Of a stretch of 64,000 nucleotides of DNA, positions 26,971-38,700 are shown one piece after another; within the stretch, counting starts at the first letter, position 1, and each line of letters starts with the position of its first letter. The stretch is from Zygnema circumcarinatum (taxonomy: Eukaryota; Streptophyta; Zygnematophyceae; Zygnematales; Zygnemataceae): assembly GCA_037447605.1 (NCBI GenBank), contig CM074804.1, positions 1,710,730-1,774,729 on the forward strand, given 5' to 3'. The notes beneath the pieces were generated by a model. That model did no database searches. It had not been told where the DNA came from and was given only the letters and a program-made list of their open reading frames with translations. A program made the translations under genes and the position numbers.

Positions 26971-29900
26971 TTAAGCTGGAGGCCCAGTGCTGGTGGAAGC
27001 TGAAAGGTCGTCCACCAGTTGGGCGATGATCTGAGTGGGGGGAGGGGGGGGCTCATCCAGCCCCAGTTCAGTGATGCAGCTCCGGATATGGAAAATGGTG
27101 TTACTCCGACGCTGAAAGCGCTCTGTATACTCCTGAGGAAGTGATGAAAACCCCAAAACGTAGGATTAAGGGATGATGTCGTAAATATATGTAATGTTAT
27201 GTTTGGTGATGTCACGTGAATGGAATGTCATGTTATGGTGTTGAAATGCCAGGAAATAGATCAATCTTTGATGGAAAGCATCCTTTTTGCGAGGGTAACG
27301 CAGCGGAAAAGAATATGCAGAATGAAAGGTGACAGCGATGCCGGGGGGGGGAGGGGCAAGGGCGAGGGCGAGGGCGAGGGATAGGTAGAGGGAGAGGGAG
27401 AGGGAGAGGGAGAGGGAGAGGGAGAGGGAGAGGGAGAGGAGAGGTGATAGACCTGCCAGTTCACGCGATGCTGAAACCACACTGCCATGTTAAAGGCCTT
27501 GTTGGCCTCCTTGCAGACTATGCGGAAGGACGGGTAGTAGAGCTGCGGCTGCACGTCAAAGTACACTTGCAGCCGCTCCTGCATTGGCTCTCAAGCCCGC
27601 CATGTCCCAACCAGAGCAGAAAATCACATAGCATGTCTGCGTTAGGATAGCACCACAAGCATGTCGGGCTTCACGCATGATATCATGACTCCAAACATAC
27701 GAGAGTGAGAACGAAGGGAAGGAGAGGAGAGTGCAACGGGGAAGAAACTAGAAAGTGATGGAGTGGGAGAGGGAGGGAGATGGTGCCTGAGGAGGTGGAC
27801 GCGGGGGCGAGAGAGGGCGAGAGAAAAGAAAGGGGGATGGCGGACGGAGGAAAGGATCAAGTGAGAGAGAGAGAGGTAGAGTGAAAGAGAGTGTCGTCAA
27901 ATCACCTTGAGTTGGTTGACCTTCTCCAGGGATGTGCCCAGAGGGAGGTCGAACTCAAAGACGTCCCATTGGTGGGGGCTGCGGTACACGTTGGAGACCG
28001 CTTTCAGCTTGAGCTGATCGTTGGGCCAATACACCTTCTCAGACGTACCGCTGAAAGGGAGGGAGGGTAGTGGCAGACGAGAGAAAGGGAGGAAGGGAGG
28101 GAGGGGGGAGGAAGTGGGGAAGGAAGCCAAGAGAGAGTGAGGAGGGGAAACGTTGGCATGGAGGAAGGGAGAGAGGTGGGGAAGTCCGAGGGGCCGGGAG
28201 AGAGAGAGAGAGCACGGGGAGAGAGAAGGCCGGGGAGGCAGGAGTGAGAGAAAATACATGCAATATAGTGTTAAGAAAGGTGAAATTATCGCAGAGAAAG
28301 GATAGTGTTGGGATGGGTGTGACCTATCTGCTTTTTGGAGTCTCAAGACAACATGTCATGCTAGTCGTAAATAGAGTAAACATTTTCGAATGGTGTGATG
28401 GGTTTGTGTGTGTTTGTGAGAGAAGAAGGCTACTGAAAAACTTCCACAACAAGGAAGCGAGAACTCACTTGAGCAATACAGTATAGAGCACATTGATTTC
28501 CTGGAAACAAATTAGAAAAGAAAACGTAAGCACGGATCAATAGAGAATTTTCGAATAGCATACGAGTGAGGAAAACGAGAGAGAGAGGTGTCTCCGTCTC
28601 CACTTGGCAGTTTTTTTCCTTTCCCTCTTCAATCACAGCATAGAAAATGATGTGCTCCATTTTTCGTAAACGGAAACTGACCTCCACCACATAGGACGCT
28701 CCGTCGACCATGATCCGATCCCCAACATCGAACGGATGCATGATGAAGAGAAAGATTAAGGCTTCGAACGTGATCTTGGCTTGATTGCCGAACACGAAGA
28801 CCAGGGGGATGAAGAGAGACGAGAAGAGGATGAGGAGACGTGACGTGTTCACTCCAATGATCAGCAGAGAGACGACGAATAGCAGAACCAGCATCACCTG
28901 CAGGACCACGGCAAGGACTGGGTTTAGGGTTTAGGGCTTTCTGAGGGCTGTTCTGGAATATCCAATTTCATTACTCGGACAAAAATCTCAATTTTTGGAG
29001 AACTCGACGACAGAGCCGAAGGTTAAAAATCAAGAACCTTTTCAAGGCACTTAGTTTATAGAGTCTCATTATTCTAATGGATATATTAAAGAAGGAAACA
29101 CATGTACCTACTTTCGGCCATTTTCTACTTTCTTTTTTCTTTTTTTCTTTCTTTCTTTCCATTTTCTTTCTTTTATAGTTAGATTTTTTACCAGATCTTA
29201 CCATATCGAGCACATTTTGTAGCTTGGAAACGACCGTTTTACTGTCAGACAGTGTGAGGGCGAGCGCCTTCCTCTCCTTGTAAGCGCTCACCACCCAATT
29301 CATGAGGGCCCTCCTTCCCACCCTCCCCGACTCCGCCCCCTCAAACAGGACGAAGGCCTTCGCCGCGTGCTCTTCCACAAGGAATCGCTCAAAGTCTTGG
29401 AGAGTCAAATGGGTTTGACCGGGCTGTGACACGTTGTCAAAAATCTGCAGCAGGATGAACATGGTAGGACTAAATTACTAACGGGGAGATCCGTGATGGG
29501 TTAGGGCCGGATTCTATGTGAACTATTTTAAAGGATTGATTTCTGAATATTCGAGGTGAGCCTCACAATCACATTAATGGGGCAATGGTGACTCCGGGAA
29601 TAGGTGAGTTGAAAGAGAGCATGGGGTGGGTGGCGATGAGAAGAGAAGTGGAGGAGAGGGGAGGTTAGGGAGAAGGGAGGGAGGGAGTAGGGGAGGGGAG
29701 GAGAGGAGAGGAGGGAAAGGGGAGAGGGAGGAAATGGGTGGAGAGGAGAAGACAGGAGGAAAAGAGGAGAAGAGCGAGAGTACATGTTTGGCAGCTGCTT
29801 TCGCCTGAAGCTCGCTGTCGATCTCAGCCTCCATCTCATCATCCAGCAGGCCCACGTACGTGGAGATTTTCGTTTTCAGTATTTTACTCATGAGCTTCTT

Positions 29901-32900
29901 CATCGTCCATGCTGACACGGTCTGAAATTTTAACCCCAAAACATGAAACAGAGCAAAAAATTTCAGCGAATCACATAAACTATGTTTTAGAGGGATGGAG
30001 AGAGAGAGAGAGGGAGAGAGAGAGAGAGAGAGAGAGAACCTGTGATGTCAGGTTTTGCAGATTTTCCTGCTTTCGAGGCTGCCCCATGTCCCGACTCACA
30101 CCCAGTTTTGAGCTCCGCGGGATGAACCCAGAAACTGGCTCATTTGGAGTGTCCCGAATTTCACGCTCCGATGCACTCCGAAAAACTGAAAATCCGTTCT
30201 TTCCAGAATCAGAATCAAAGCTTCCGTAAGAGTTTATGCCCCTTTTTGGAGAATTTTCTGAACCCTGATTAGAACCCTGAGCTCCACTGTGCTCTTTTCC
30301 TTTCGCAAGTCCCAAATTCGCCGCCGGTCGAATTGTCGAGTTGAAGTGTTGGGGTTTTGGAGGAAGCTCGGTCTTGCTGCTTGCTGGTACAGGTGGCGCT
30401 TTCTGATTGGCGGAGCCACTTTCTAGATCAAAATCAACTGTTTTCTCACGCTGTATATTGAGTGGATCTCCGTTGATATCCACACCATTTAAGTCTCTCA
30501 GTGGATCTGCATCCAAGTGGAACCCATTCGTTGTCGATCTGTCCACAATGCTTGGAAGATCACCTTCGGTGGATCTAAGCTCTATAGTGGACCCCGCTTC
30601 TGCGGTGGATTCTTCCTTGTTGATCTCTTTTCCGCGGTTTGCTGAGCAATTTGCAGAGGGTCGACTGACAGTGAAAGCAGCACGGAAGGGAGCGAGTTCA
30701 TCGGCCCAAATACCTTCATCTTCGGTGGAATCCAAAGGGGGGCTGGAAAGGCTTTCTAAAACATATTGGTGGAATAAAGCGTCTTGAATTCGATCAAAAT
30801 AGGCCGCTCTGTGGAAGCTGTTTGCGATGTATTTTACTCCGGAGACTTCAAGCACGCGTATTGCCAAAGCCGCAAAGAAGCACCAAAGGAGCTGCGCAGA
30901 GCAGCAAGGAATAAGTCATGTTTGTGCTGCTCGAGTGTTTGAACTCAGAAATGTGCTCTCCCTGTCTTTGGAAAGGTTGGACTAAGGGTCTTAAAACCAT
31001 GAGTATGATTTGGGGCCCACATGATAATATGGACTAGCCATGTTCATGATTTGGATGATGATGATGATGATGATGTTCCTGATGTTGATGATAATGATAG
31101 TGATGATAATGATGGTGATGATGATGATGATAATGATGATCATGATGGTGATGATGTGGACCCATCCACATGCAAGAGTGATGGCATGGCATGGCATGGC
31201 ATGGCATGGCATGGCTGACCCTGGAGATGACTTCGACCCTCGCGTCGGAGTAGCTGTGGAAGAGTCCGTTCCAGACGGCGATCACGAGCGCGAGCCAGAC
31301 AAGGTTCCGTACGGCGTGCCGGAGGCCGTACACGAAGTACAGCACCCGCTGCCGGAGGAGGTACTGCTTCTCTATTACCCGGATCAGGATCTGCCCCCCC
31401 CCCCCTCCCGTGCATGCATGCATGCCAAGACATAACAAATAAAAAACGAGATTTCTAAGGACGATTCTAACAAGTTCTATTTTCCCTTGCACCCTTCTCT
31501 GATTTGTACGGATATCGATCGTTTTGCAACTGTTGAATCAAAATCCGCAGTGTTTGCAGCGCTCACCATCATGCACCATCCCGACATGAGCCGCCCGGAC
31601 ACGATGACCAAGAGCAGCAGCAGCCATCGCCACAGCGCCACTCCAATCAGCTGCAGGGAATCGCCACGTATAAAGGCCGAAAAAAAATAAGACGAAGTGG
31701 AAAAAAAACACATAAAACTAGTAGAACATTTTTTTTGGGGTGGGCGTGGTGGGGGACGGAGTTCGGACAAAAGGAAACAACCTTCCCTGTGTCCCTCCCC
31801 CCTCTCCCTCTTTCTCTCTACGTACAACAACCCTCAATTTCCTCTCCCCCCCTTTCCTCCCCTCCCCCCCCCCCCTTACCTTCGTATTTCGCAGCGAGCC
31901 AAAGATGGCGGTTGTGACGAGCGCGGCTCCAAGCAGCAGGAGCGCGCCCCCCTGAGCGATGTTCCAGAAGGAGCTTTGGGCCTCGCCCAGCGTCAGCGCG
32001 GGGATGGACTCGAAGTCCAAATCGTCGCTTTTCTCCTCGGCGGCCTCCTCGACCTCGTCAACTGAAACAACGGAAAGGGTTTATCCGCACAACCCACGGG
32101 GGGGGGGGTTTCGACCGCCCTTGAAGAGTTAGCTAGTCCGTCAGTTAGTTAGTTAGCTTTTGGGTAGAGTAAGTGAATTGGAAGAAGAGAATGTACTGCG
32201 AGGAATGGCTCATTCTCTTTTCACGATTTTGAGGCACCAAATGGCGCTCTATTTGTATGAGATTTTTGTACTCGCTGCTGATTCCCGTCATTGCATTGAT
32301 CAACATTGCTTGCTTCTGTATGTAAATGTGAATATTCAATTACAGTACAGGGAAAAATGAAATGCAGTGCAAGGACAAGGTCATGCTAATCAATAAAAAT
32401 GTGCTTTTCGAAAAGCAACTATTGGGCACGTCTTTCAGACAAAACAAAGCAACCGCCACCGAAAAAGAAAATTTCTATAATCGAAAAACAGAAAAAAAAG
32501 AGAGCAAATCGGAAGTTTCGAAGCACCTCTCGGCAGCGGTTCGCCCCTCCCCAAAATTCCTGACTTTGGTATAATTCCCGAAATCTTATGCATTGCAATG
32601 CTGGCCCGCCGCGCCATGCTCGCTCGCGCCTCCGTTCTATGCGGCTCCTCCCCTCCGTTTTTCAACGCAAAATTATTCCGTTGACTTCCGAGTCTCCATG
32701 TGCCCTCTGCTCCGTCCCCGTACGCTGGAACGTAATGTGCCGCCAACGGCGCGGACATGGAAACAGAGCCCTTACCGCCCCTCTTTCTATGCATCAGTTC
32801 CGTTCCAGACTCCGTCACAGCCTTAGGATAAAATCTACCATCGAACTCCTCATCAAGATTTCTGCCATTTTTCCCCTCAGAAAATTCAGAATTATGCTCG

Positions 32901-33424
32901 CCAAAATCAGTGCCATTCAATGGCTGCCTTAGCTGCCATTTTAAAGACGGAGTAGCCCTAAAATTTCGATATGAATTAGTACTAAGCACAACCTCCCGAG
33001 GGTCTTCCAGTCGATTTTTCGACGGCGTTCGCACCAACACCTTGCTGTTGCGCCGTCTCAGTCCTGAGCTTCCCTCCAACCCTAACCCTAATTTCAGCCC
33101 TGATTCCGAGTCTAACCCTAATTCTGCCTCAAACCCACATTCTGAAGCAAAGGGGTCGCAGTTCGGGGCCGGGCTCGCGCCGCATGCGGAGTCGAAGGAG
33201 ACGTATTTTTCCGTCTCTGGAAGGCTTCCGATCTCATCGCCTCCCTGATGTGGGCTTCTGCCGCCATGGCCTGCTGCAGGCTGCGCCCGGCTGCCGCCCG
33301 CTGCGGGTCTCTCGCCATTTTGCGTCGAAGTGAGCTCTTGGCAGACCAGTTCTGGCGAAGATTTGAAGGTCTTTTGGGGCTTCCGAGAGAGTGGCGGCCC
33401 AGAATTTTGAGCAGATTCTGGCAT
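26971..33424 (-). CDS. MscS-like mechanosensitive channel, plant plasma-membrane MSL type
   Basis: MSL proteins are tension-gated anion-leaning channels. Twelve exons (32527-33424, 31880-32061, 31567-31650, 31220-31390, 30040-30891, 29784-29921, 29202-29444, 28682-28897, 28469-28500, 27906-28050, 27453-27578, 26971-27132) sum to exactly 1083 codons with stop. A long polar N-terminal region with VRTPSKNRLEDP is followed by several membrane helices (LLLLGAALVTTAIFGSL, LWRWLLLLLVIVSGRL, RVLYFVYGLRHAVRNLVWLA). Next come the loop motif FHRAAYFDRIQDALFHQYVL and the linker VVSAYKERKALALTLSDSKT. The MscS core has FGNQAKITFEALIFLFIMHP, FDVGDRIMVDG and EKVYWPNDQL. The C-terminus ends in a Pro-rich tail. 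The 852-nt exon carries an unusually long Ser/Asp-rich cytoplasmic loop. It is divergent from IPK1. Confidence 0.93.
27361..27440. repeat. (GAGGGA)n tract in an MSL intron
   Basis: About ten to twelve near-perfect GGGAGA/GAGGGA units lie in the intron upstream of the last MSL exon. The array is purine-only on the + strand. Similar arrays occur at 50870, 52508 and 62920. Confidence 0.9.
31050..31216. repeat. (GAT)n-rich tract followed by (ATGGC)n in an MSL intron
   Basis: A degenerate GAT/GATGAT array (about 31050-31160) is followed by roughly six ATGGC units (31183-31214) that end directly at the splice donor of the 31220-31390 exon. Confidence 0.88.
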
Positions 33425-34516
33425 ATTGGGAATTTTGTTTGAAGAAAATGTGCAGCTCCCCTTCCCTGCCCCGCCTCCCTCCCCTGTGCTCCCTTCCCCT
33501 CCCTCCCTCCCTCCCTCGCCTTTGTGGCCGCCACGGGAGCCGTTCCATGCTCCTCCGGTTCCGTGAAAAGATCGCTTTTGTCACTTTAGTGGAGAAACTG
33601 GCGATGGACAATTTGTCACGTAGACGTGCGTACACGTGGCACGCTGCCATTGGACGGTGCTCGATTGGAGCTCGCGTGGGAGAAAGGAGTGAAAAATACA
33701 GATTAGCCAAAGGATTTGTGTTCGGGGAGCACTTTTTGCACAAGATCGTGCGGTAAAAATGCTGTCACGAGACATTCCCTCTAATCGACGGTTTTAAAAT
33801 CATGCACGTGGCAGTTGAAATTTGAAGAAAGGGCGACAAAGGGAGGTCGCCACGTGGAGGCGCGCAGTTTGGGCAGCCGATTTTGTCGTATTAGGTTTCG
33901 TCAAGATCCTCGTCGGGCATTGGTCGGCGGAGTCAGATTCGAAGCTCTGTAGCGACGCCACGTGGCTGGCTCAAATCGGAGCTTCCTAGAAATGTCAAGC
34001 GCTGTCGTTTCTGATGAATGGCGCGCCTCTAGTCACGGCCAGTCATAACGCGCCACGTCACTAGTTTGATCTTGCTACCCACAAATTCTAGGTCAGCGGT
34101 TGACAAACGCGGACTGGGTTATTTTTAGAACCGCCACCGTTTTCCACTGCAAGCCATTTTTCCACGAGGGCGCCACGTCAGCATCCAGTACTGCCACGGC
34201 ATAGCAACCGAGCTTGACTTGGCGGTGCGCAGCGTGGCCGTTTTCGTCACGTGGCGCACTCCTGAAGGCGGAGATGTCCGCAAATCTCGGCGAGCCGATT
34301 TGCAGTGTGAATGGATACAGTATCCCGTGAATCCTGTCCGTACTTGTTTGTCGTGCGCTTACTTCCGTACGGCCAGCCAATATGCTACGATATAAACGAT
34401 ACGGTACATGTCTTCTTGGCGATATATGCGATATTGTGAGGTGTGCGCGTATGCCGAATTCGACCAATCCGGAGTCGCTGATCAGCCGGTTCCCAATGGA
34501 GGACGGGCGGATTATA

Positions 34517-35290
34517 GGATAACTATATACCGCCCCCCTTTTTTGGTTATCCCGCCCCTGTTTTTTTGAAATCCCAGACTCCCAATTTGGCTATTCTGCC
34601 CCCCCTCCCATTTTGGCTATCTCCCCCCATTTTGGATATTTCGGGAAGAGATTCTGCTCATTCTCTCTCGCTCCTTTGCTCTCTCCTCTGCTCTCTCTCT
34701 CTCTATACTCTCTCTCCTCGGCTCTCACTCCTCTACTCTCTATCTCTCCTCTTCTCTCTCCTTTGCTCTCTCTCTCTCTCCTTTACTCTCTCCTCTGCTC
34801 TCTCTCTCTCCTCTATACTCTCTCTCCTCGGCTCTCACTCCTCTACTCTCTATCTCTCCTCTTCTCTCTCCTTTGCTCTCTCTCTCTCTCCTTTACTCTC
34901 TCCTCTGCTCTCTCTCTCTCCTCTATACTCTCTCTCCTCGGCTCTCACTCCTCTACTCTCTATCTCTCCTCTTCTCTCTCCTTTGCTCTCTCTCTCTCTC
35001 CTTTACTCTCTCCTCTGCTCTCTCTCTCTCCTCTGCTCTCTCCTCTAGTCTCTCCCTCTACTCATTCTCTCTCTCTCTCTCTACCTCTCTTCTCTGCTCT
35101 GCTCTCTCTTTGCGAATGTCTTTACGGACGTTGCGCTGCTGTGTGAGAAGGAGAAAACAAGGGGGGAATGTCCAAAGTAGGGGGCGGGATATCCCAAAAT
35201 GGGAGGGGGCGGAATAGCCAAAATGGGAGAGTGGGATGTCAAAAAAACTGGGGCGGGATAACCAAAAAGGGGGGCGGCATATAGTTCTCC
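34517..35290. mobile_element. Non-autonomous TIR element (MITE-like) with 8-bp target duplication
   Basis: The element is bounded by identical GGATTATA copies at 34509-34516 and 35291-35298. The ends are inverted repeats: GGATAACTATATACCGCC on the left, and GGAGAACTATATGCCGCC as the reverse complement on the right. Similarity extends about 130 bp inward, with subterminal reiterations of TTTGGNTATYCCGCCCC in each arm. The interior is CT microsatellite and minisatellite with no transposase. An 8-bp duplication fits hAT, and also P or KDZ-type elements; the TIR sequence does not decide which. Confidence 0.8.
34703..35037. repeat. 110-bp CT-rich minisatellite inside the TIR element
   Basis: The word CTATACTCTCTCTCCTCGG begins at 34703, 34813 and 34923, an exact 110-bp period. 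There are about three copies, nearly identical. The array fills most of the interior of the TIR element. Confidence 0.92.
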
Positions 35291-35799
35291 GGATTATATC
35301 CTCGTTTTCCCATGAGGATATCGGCCGAGACCGGCGATATATCCCTCACGTCCACCGATATGCCATCAAGCGGAGGGGGCGCTGGTAGGGCGTTCCATGC
35401 ACCTGTTTTTGAAACAGTTCAAAAGAACGTTGAAGCGTGCAAATGTGACACGCTTTTCAGGAGCAGCAGGGAACACCGCGCGAGCCCCTCCCGGCCTCCG
35501 TCTGCTGACGTGGCCACTCTAACGGCTGCCAGAGCGCCACGTGGCCCTCGCCACTTGTCTTTTCCCCGGACGGACTGTACCCGTGAAAGCGTACGGACGG
35601 CGCTCGTGCCTGCCCGCGCCCCCTCCCCCGGAAGGAACGAAGGAGCTTTCTGTTGCAGGTTTGCTGTGCAAGCAGTCATGGCTGCCCCTGAACCGGCTTC
35701 TCGTTTGTGATCTTCCTCAGCCGGTTTGTTTTTGGTCAATTCCCGCCATTCGCAGTCACTTCTGCAATCACTTCGCAGTTGGCGAGGCGAGGCGAGAGG

Positions 35800-38700
35800 A
35801 TGGAGGACGAAGAGATGCCGTTGGAGGAGGCGGCGCACTTCGAGTACCGCGGGGAGGGCGCCGCGAACATGGTCTTCTCGTACCGCGGGAGCAACCCGCG
35901 CCTTGTGAGCCCCTGTAACCCTCGCCTGATGCTGTCCCCCTTCTCGTCCCCTCCGCCTCCCGCTTTCACACTCCCTCTCCCCTCTCCCCCTCGTAACTTT
36001 TTCAATCTCTTCCCCCTTCCCACTCCCGCTCTCTGACTATCCCTCCCTACCCTTCTTCCGCCTCCACTCTCTCACTCTCCCGTCCTCCTCTCCATCCCAC
36101 TTTATCACTCTCCCTCCCCCCACCCTCCCATTCCCTCAATCCCTCTCGCCTCACCCACTCTCCTCCCTTCCTCTCCTACTCGAACTCTCCCCGTCCCCCG
36201 CCCGGTCCCGCTCCCTCTTCCTTCTCCGTCTTCCTCTCCCCTCCCCCCTCCCCTCCTTCTCCCCTTCCCCTCTCCATTCTTTCCTAATCCTCATTCGGAT
36301 CATGTCCACACCTTCTCCCATTTTCTTTTTTTAATCCCTCCAGATTGGAAAAGTCCTGCGCATTCGAAAAGTGTCCGCTTCAGCTCCAAAGCCGAAGGTT
36401 GAACCTTCCCCTCCTCTATCAACCACAGATTCCACCGAAGAAAGGCAGCAAGATTACCCGTTGCTCCCGACCTCTGAGTCGGTGGATCGCAGCCCCTCCG
36501 GTGAATCTCCGGAAGAGCCCATACTTAGTCCGGAGGAGCAGGAGGTTTGGAAGGACTGGCCGGAGGTTGCTAGGGCCACAAGCAATGCGGATTTAGTGCA
36601 TGAATTTACCAAAAGGGTTATGAAGCCTTTACTCGGGGACGAGTTCGTTGATCCCGGGGTAAGTTGGCGGTTGATATCCTTCTGCTTATAATTTTTTTAG
36701 GATACTCGGCTTTGAAGGTTTGAATAGTTTGAAGAGATTGAAAAGATTGAAGGGTTTGTTGTGGGAACTCTAAGATAAGCACAATTCTAGTGGTTGTGGG
36801 GTTCGGCATTTCAGAGGTTTGACGATTTTTAGGAGCCTAAAATTGATTTTTTTCTTTTTGTCAACGTAGTTCCTCTAATCACGACCTGCGCAGTCCACTT
36901 ATAGTCAGATAAGACGAACTACGACAGTGAATCATCATCATCATTCCTTCTCCTAACCCCGGGCGACGTTTGGATCATCTCCCTCCTCAAACGAACCATC
37001 CAATGCCTACATGCTCTCTGTGCCGTTCCTCAGTTCCGAACTGAACGGTGCGCGCATGGAACCTGCCTGGCTGCCTGCAGGCGGTGGTGCCCTTACCGCG
37101 GCCCTTCCTGGCGGCGGCGGGGCGGGGGGCGCACAGCGCGAGGGCGGCGTGGCGGGCGGCGGAGGGCGGCCTGCAGGGGGAGGGGGAGGGAGGGGGAGGA
37201 GGGGCGCGCGCCGCGCTTGTTGCGGACCATGCGCTGCTCGCGCACCCGTCAGGCAGGGAACCCTAATTCTGACTGTCCAGAGAGAGGGAGAGGTGAGAGA
37301 AAGGAGAGAGAGAAGAGATGGGGGGGGAGAAAAAGAGAGGAGCGCGAGAGGGAGAGAGCTAGAGAAGAGAGAGGGAGAGAAAGAGAGAGAGAGGAAGAGA
37401 GAGAACGAGAGAGGAGGAGAGAGAGAAAGATAGAGAGAGGGAGAGGTGAGAGAAAGGAGAGAGAAGAGAGGGGGGGAGAAAAAGGGAGGAGAGCGAGAGA
37501 GAGAGCTAGAGAAGAGAGAGAGAGAGGAAGAGAGAGAACGAGAGAGGAGAGAGAGAAAGATAGAGAGAGGGAGAGGTGAGAGAAAGAAGAGAGAGGAGAG
37601 AGGGGGAGAAAAAGGGAGGAGCGCGAGGGAGAGAGCTAGAGAAGAGAGAGAGAGGGTGAGTGAGTGGGAGAGAGAGGTTTGGGTAAAGGAAGGGATTTCC
37701 GCCATACTCCCCTCATTTGTCCCACCCCCTCTCTCTCTCCTCTCCCGTTCTCCCCTCTCCCACTTGCCTCCTAGCTAGCTTAAGGTTTGGGCTATGAAGG
37801 GATCTTCCCCCCTCCCCCACCCCTTCTTTAGGTTGCAGGTTGGAGTAGGGAGGGGGGGAAAAGGGGACAGGAAAGCGAGGAAGGGAGGGGCAGAGAGAGA
37901 GAGAGCGAGAGAGAGAGAAAGAGAGGGGAGAGGAGAGAGGGAGGACAGAGAAGGGAGGGGGAAGGGCAGATATCCCTTCATTTACCCCAGACCTAAGGCT
38001 ATCTTTAGTGCTCAGTTTCGTTTACGAAGCCTTCCAGTCTGAACCTCATTTTGGTTCTAATTTCAACTCTGACCCTCATCCTTTCTACTGTGTCTCATTT
38101 TTTTCCTATGTGTCCTACAGGGGATACAACCACACCACATCCGACAATATGTGTGGAAATCAAGGTGCGCAATTTACGCCTTATTTGCTGAAGGGGGGGA
38201 AAAAGAGGGAGGGAAGGATTTGTGGGTTTTCCTGAGATTTGCAATATGAGGCTCTCAGAGGTGGGGCTTGCACAAATTTGTTCGAATTTTTTGTTAAAAT
38301 ATGTCCGAAATGGGCTCCGTTTGGGGGGCAGCCAAAGTGCGGATTTTTGCCTTCCTCCGTCGCGATCAGTGAGAGGAACGAAGTGAAGCGACACGTGTCA
38401 CGCTTTGAGCTGCACCAACACCTCAAGCTGTCTCTGGGAGAGGTGCGCTTGTCGTTTATGTTTTTTTTTTCCCTTGAATAAATCTCAGCTTCAATTGCTA
38501 AGTTCAAGCTTTCTTGTGATATTTTTTTTCAATGTATTTTTTTTATTATTTGCTATGTCTCATATGTTTCGGGTTCCTCCATGAGATCTTGAAAAGCGAA
38601 TTTGGTTTTTTTTTTGTTTTTTGTCTATGAAGGTGGATATCCTCAGCAAGTATAACCCTCTGGATTTTTTTTCCGGGCAGCCCGACCGCGTCTTATCTGC

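Larger units (their letters stand above)
33425..35799. promoter_or_regulatory. Bidirectional region between MSL and IPK1 with a CACGTGGC cluster
   Basis: The genes on either side start at the two edges and run outward. Exact CACGTGGC words occur at 33633, 33805, 33959, 34248 and 35538. Related CACGTGGA (33851), CCACGTCA (34053, 34173) and GACGTGGC (35507) words are also present. Further words include TTCCGTACGGCC near 34366, ACGATACGG near 34393 and CGATATAT near 34419 and 35335. The inverted-repeat element at 34517-35290 is inserted inside this region. The motif identity is seen directly; function is inferred from plant G-box/ABRE knowledge. Confidence 0.6.

Noticed and set aside
34703-35037. 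Regular repeat that might suggest a CRISPR-like array
   Set aside because: The units are contiguous, with no unique spacers, in an intron-rich eukaryotic genome; it is a 110-bp minisatellite.
34566-35217. Open frames of 114 to 177 codons made of Leu-Ser repeats
   Set aside because: They are translations of the CT minisatellite inside the TIR element; the repeat period, not coding constraint, keeps them open.
37007-37778. Large plus and minus frames rich in Arg/Glu or Ser/Leu
   Set aside because: They read through the purine-rich IPK1 intron; only the 37081-37252 part fits the IPK1 protein and splice phases.
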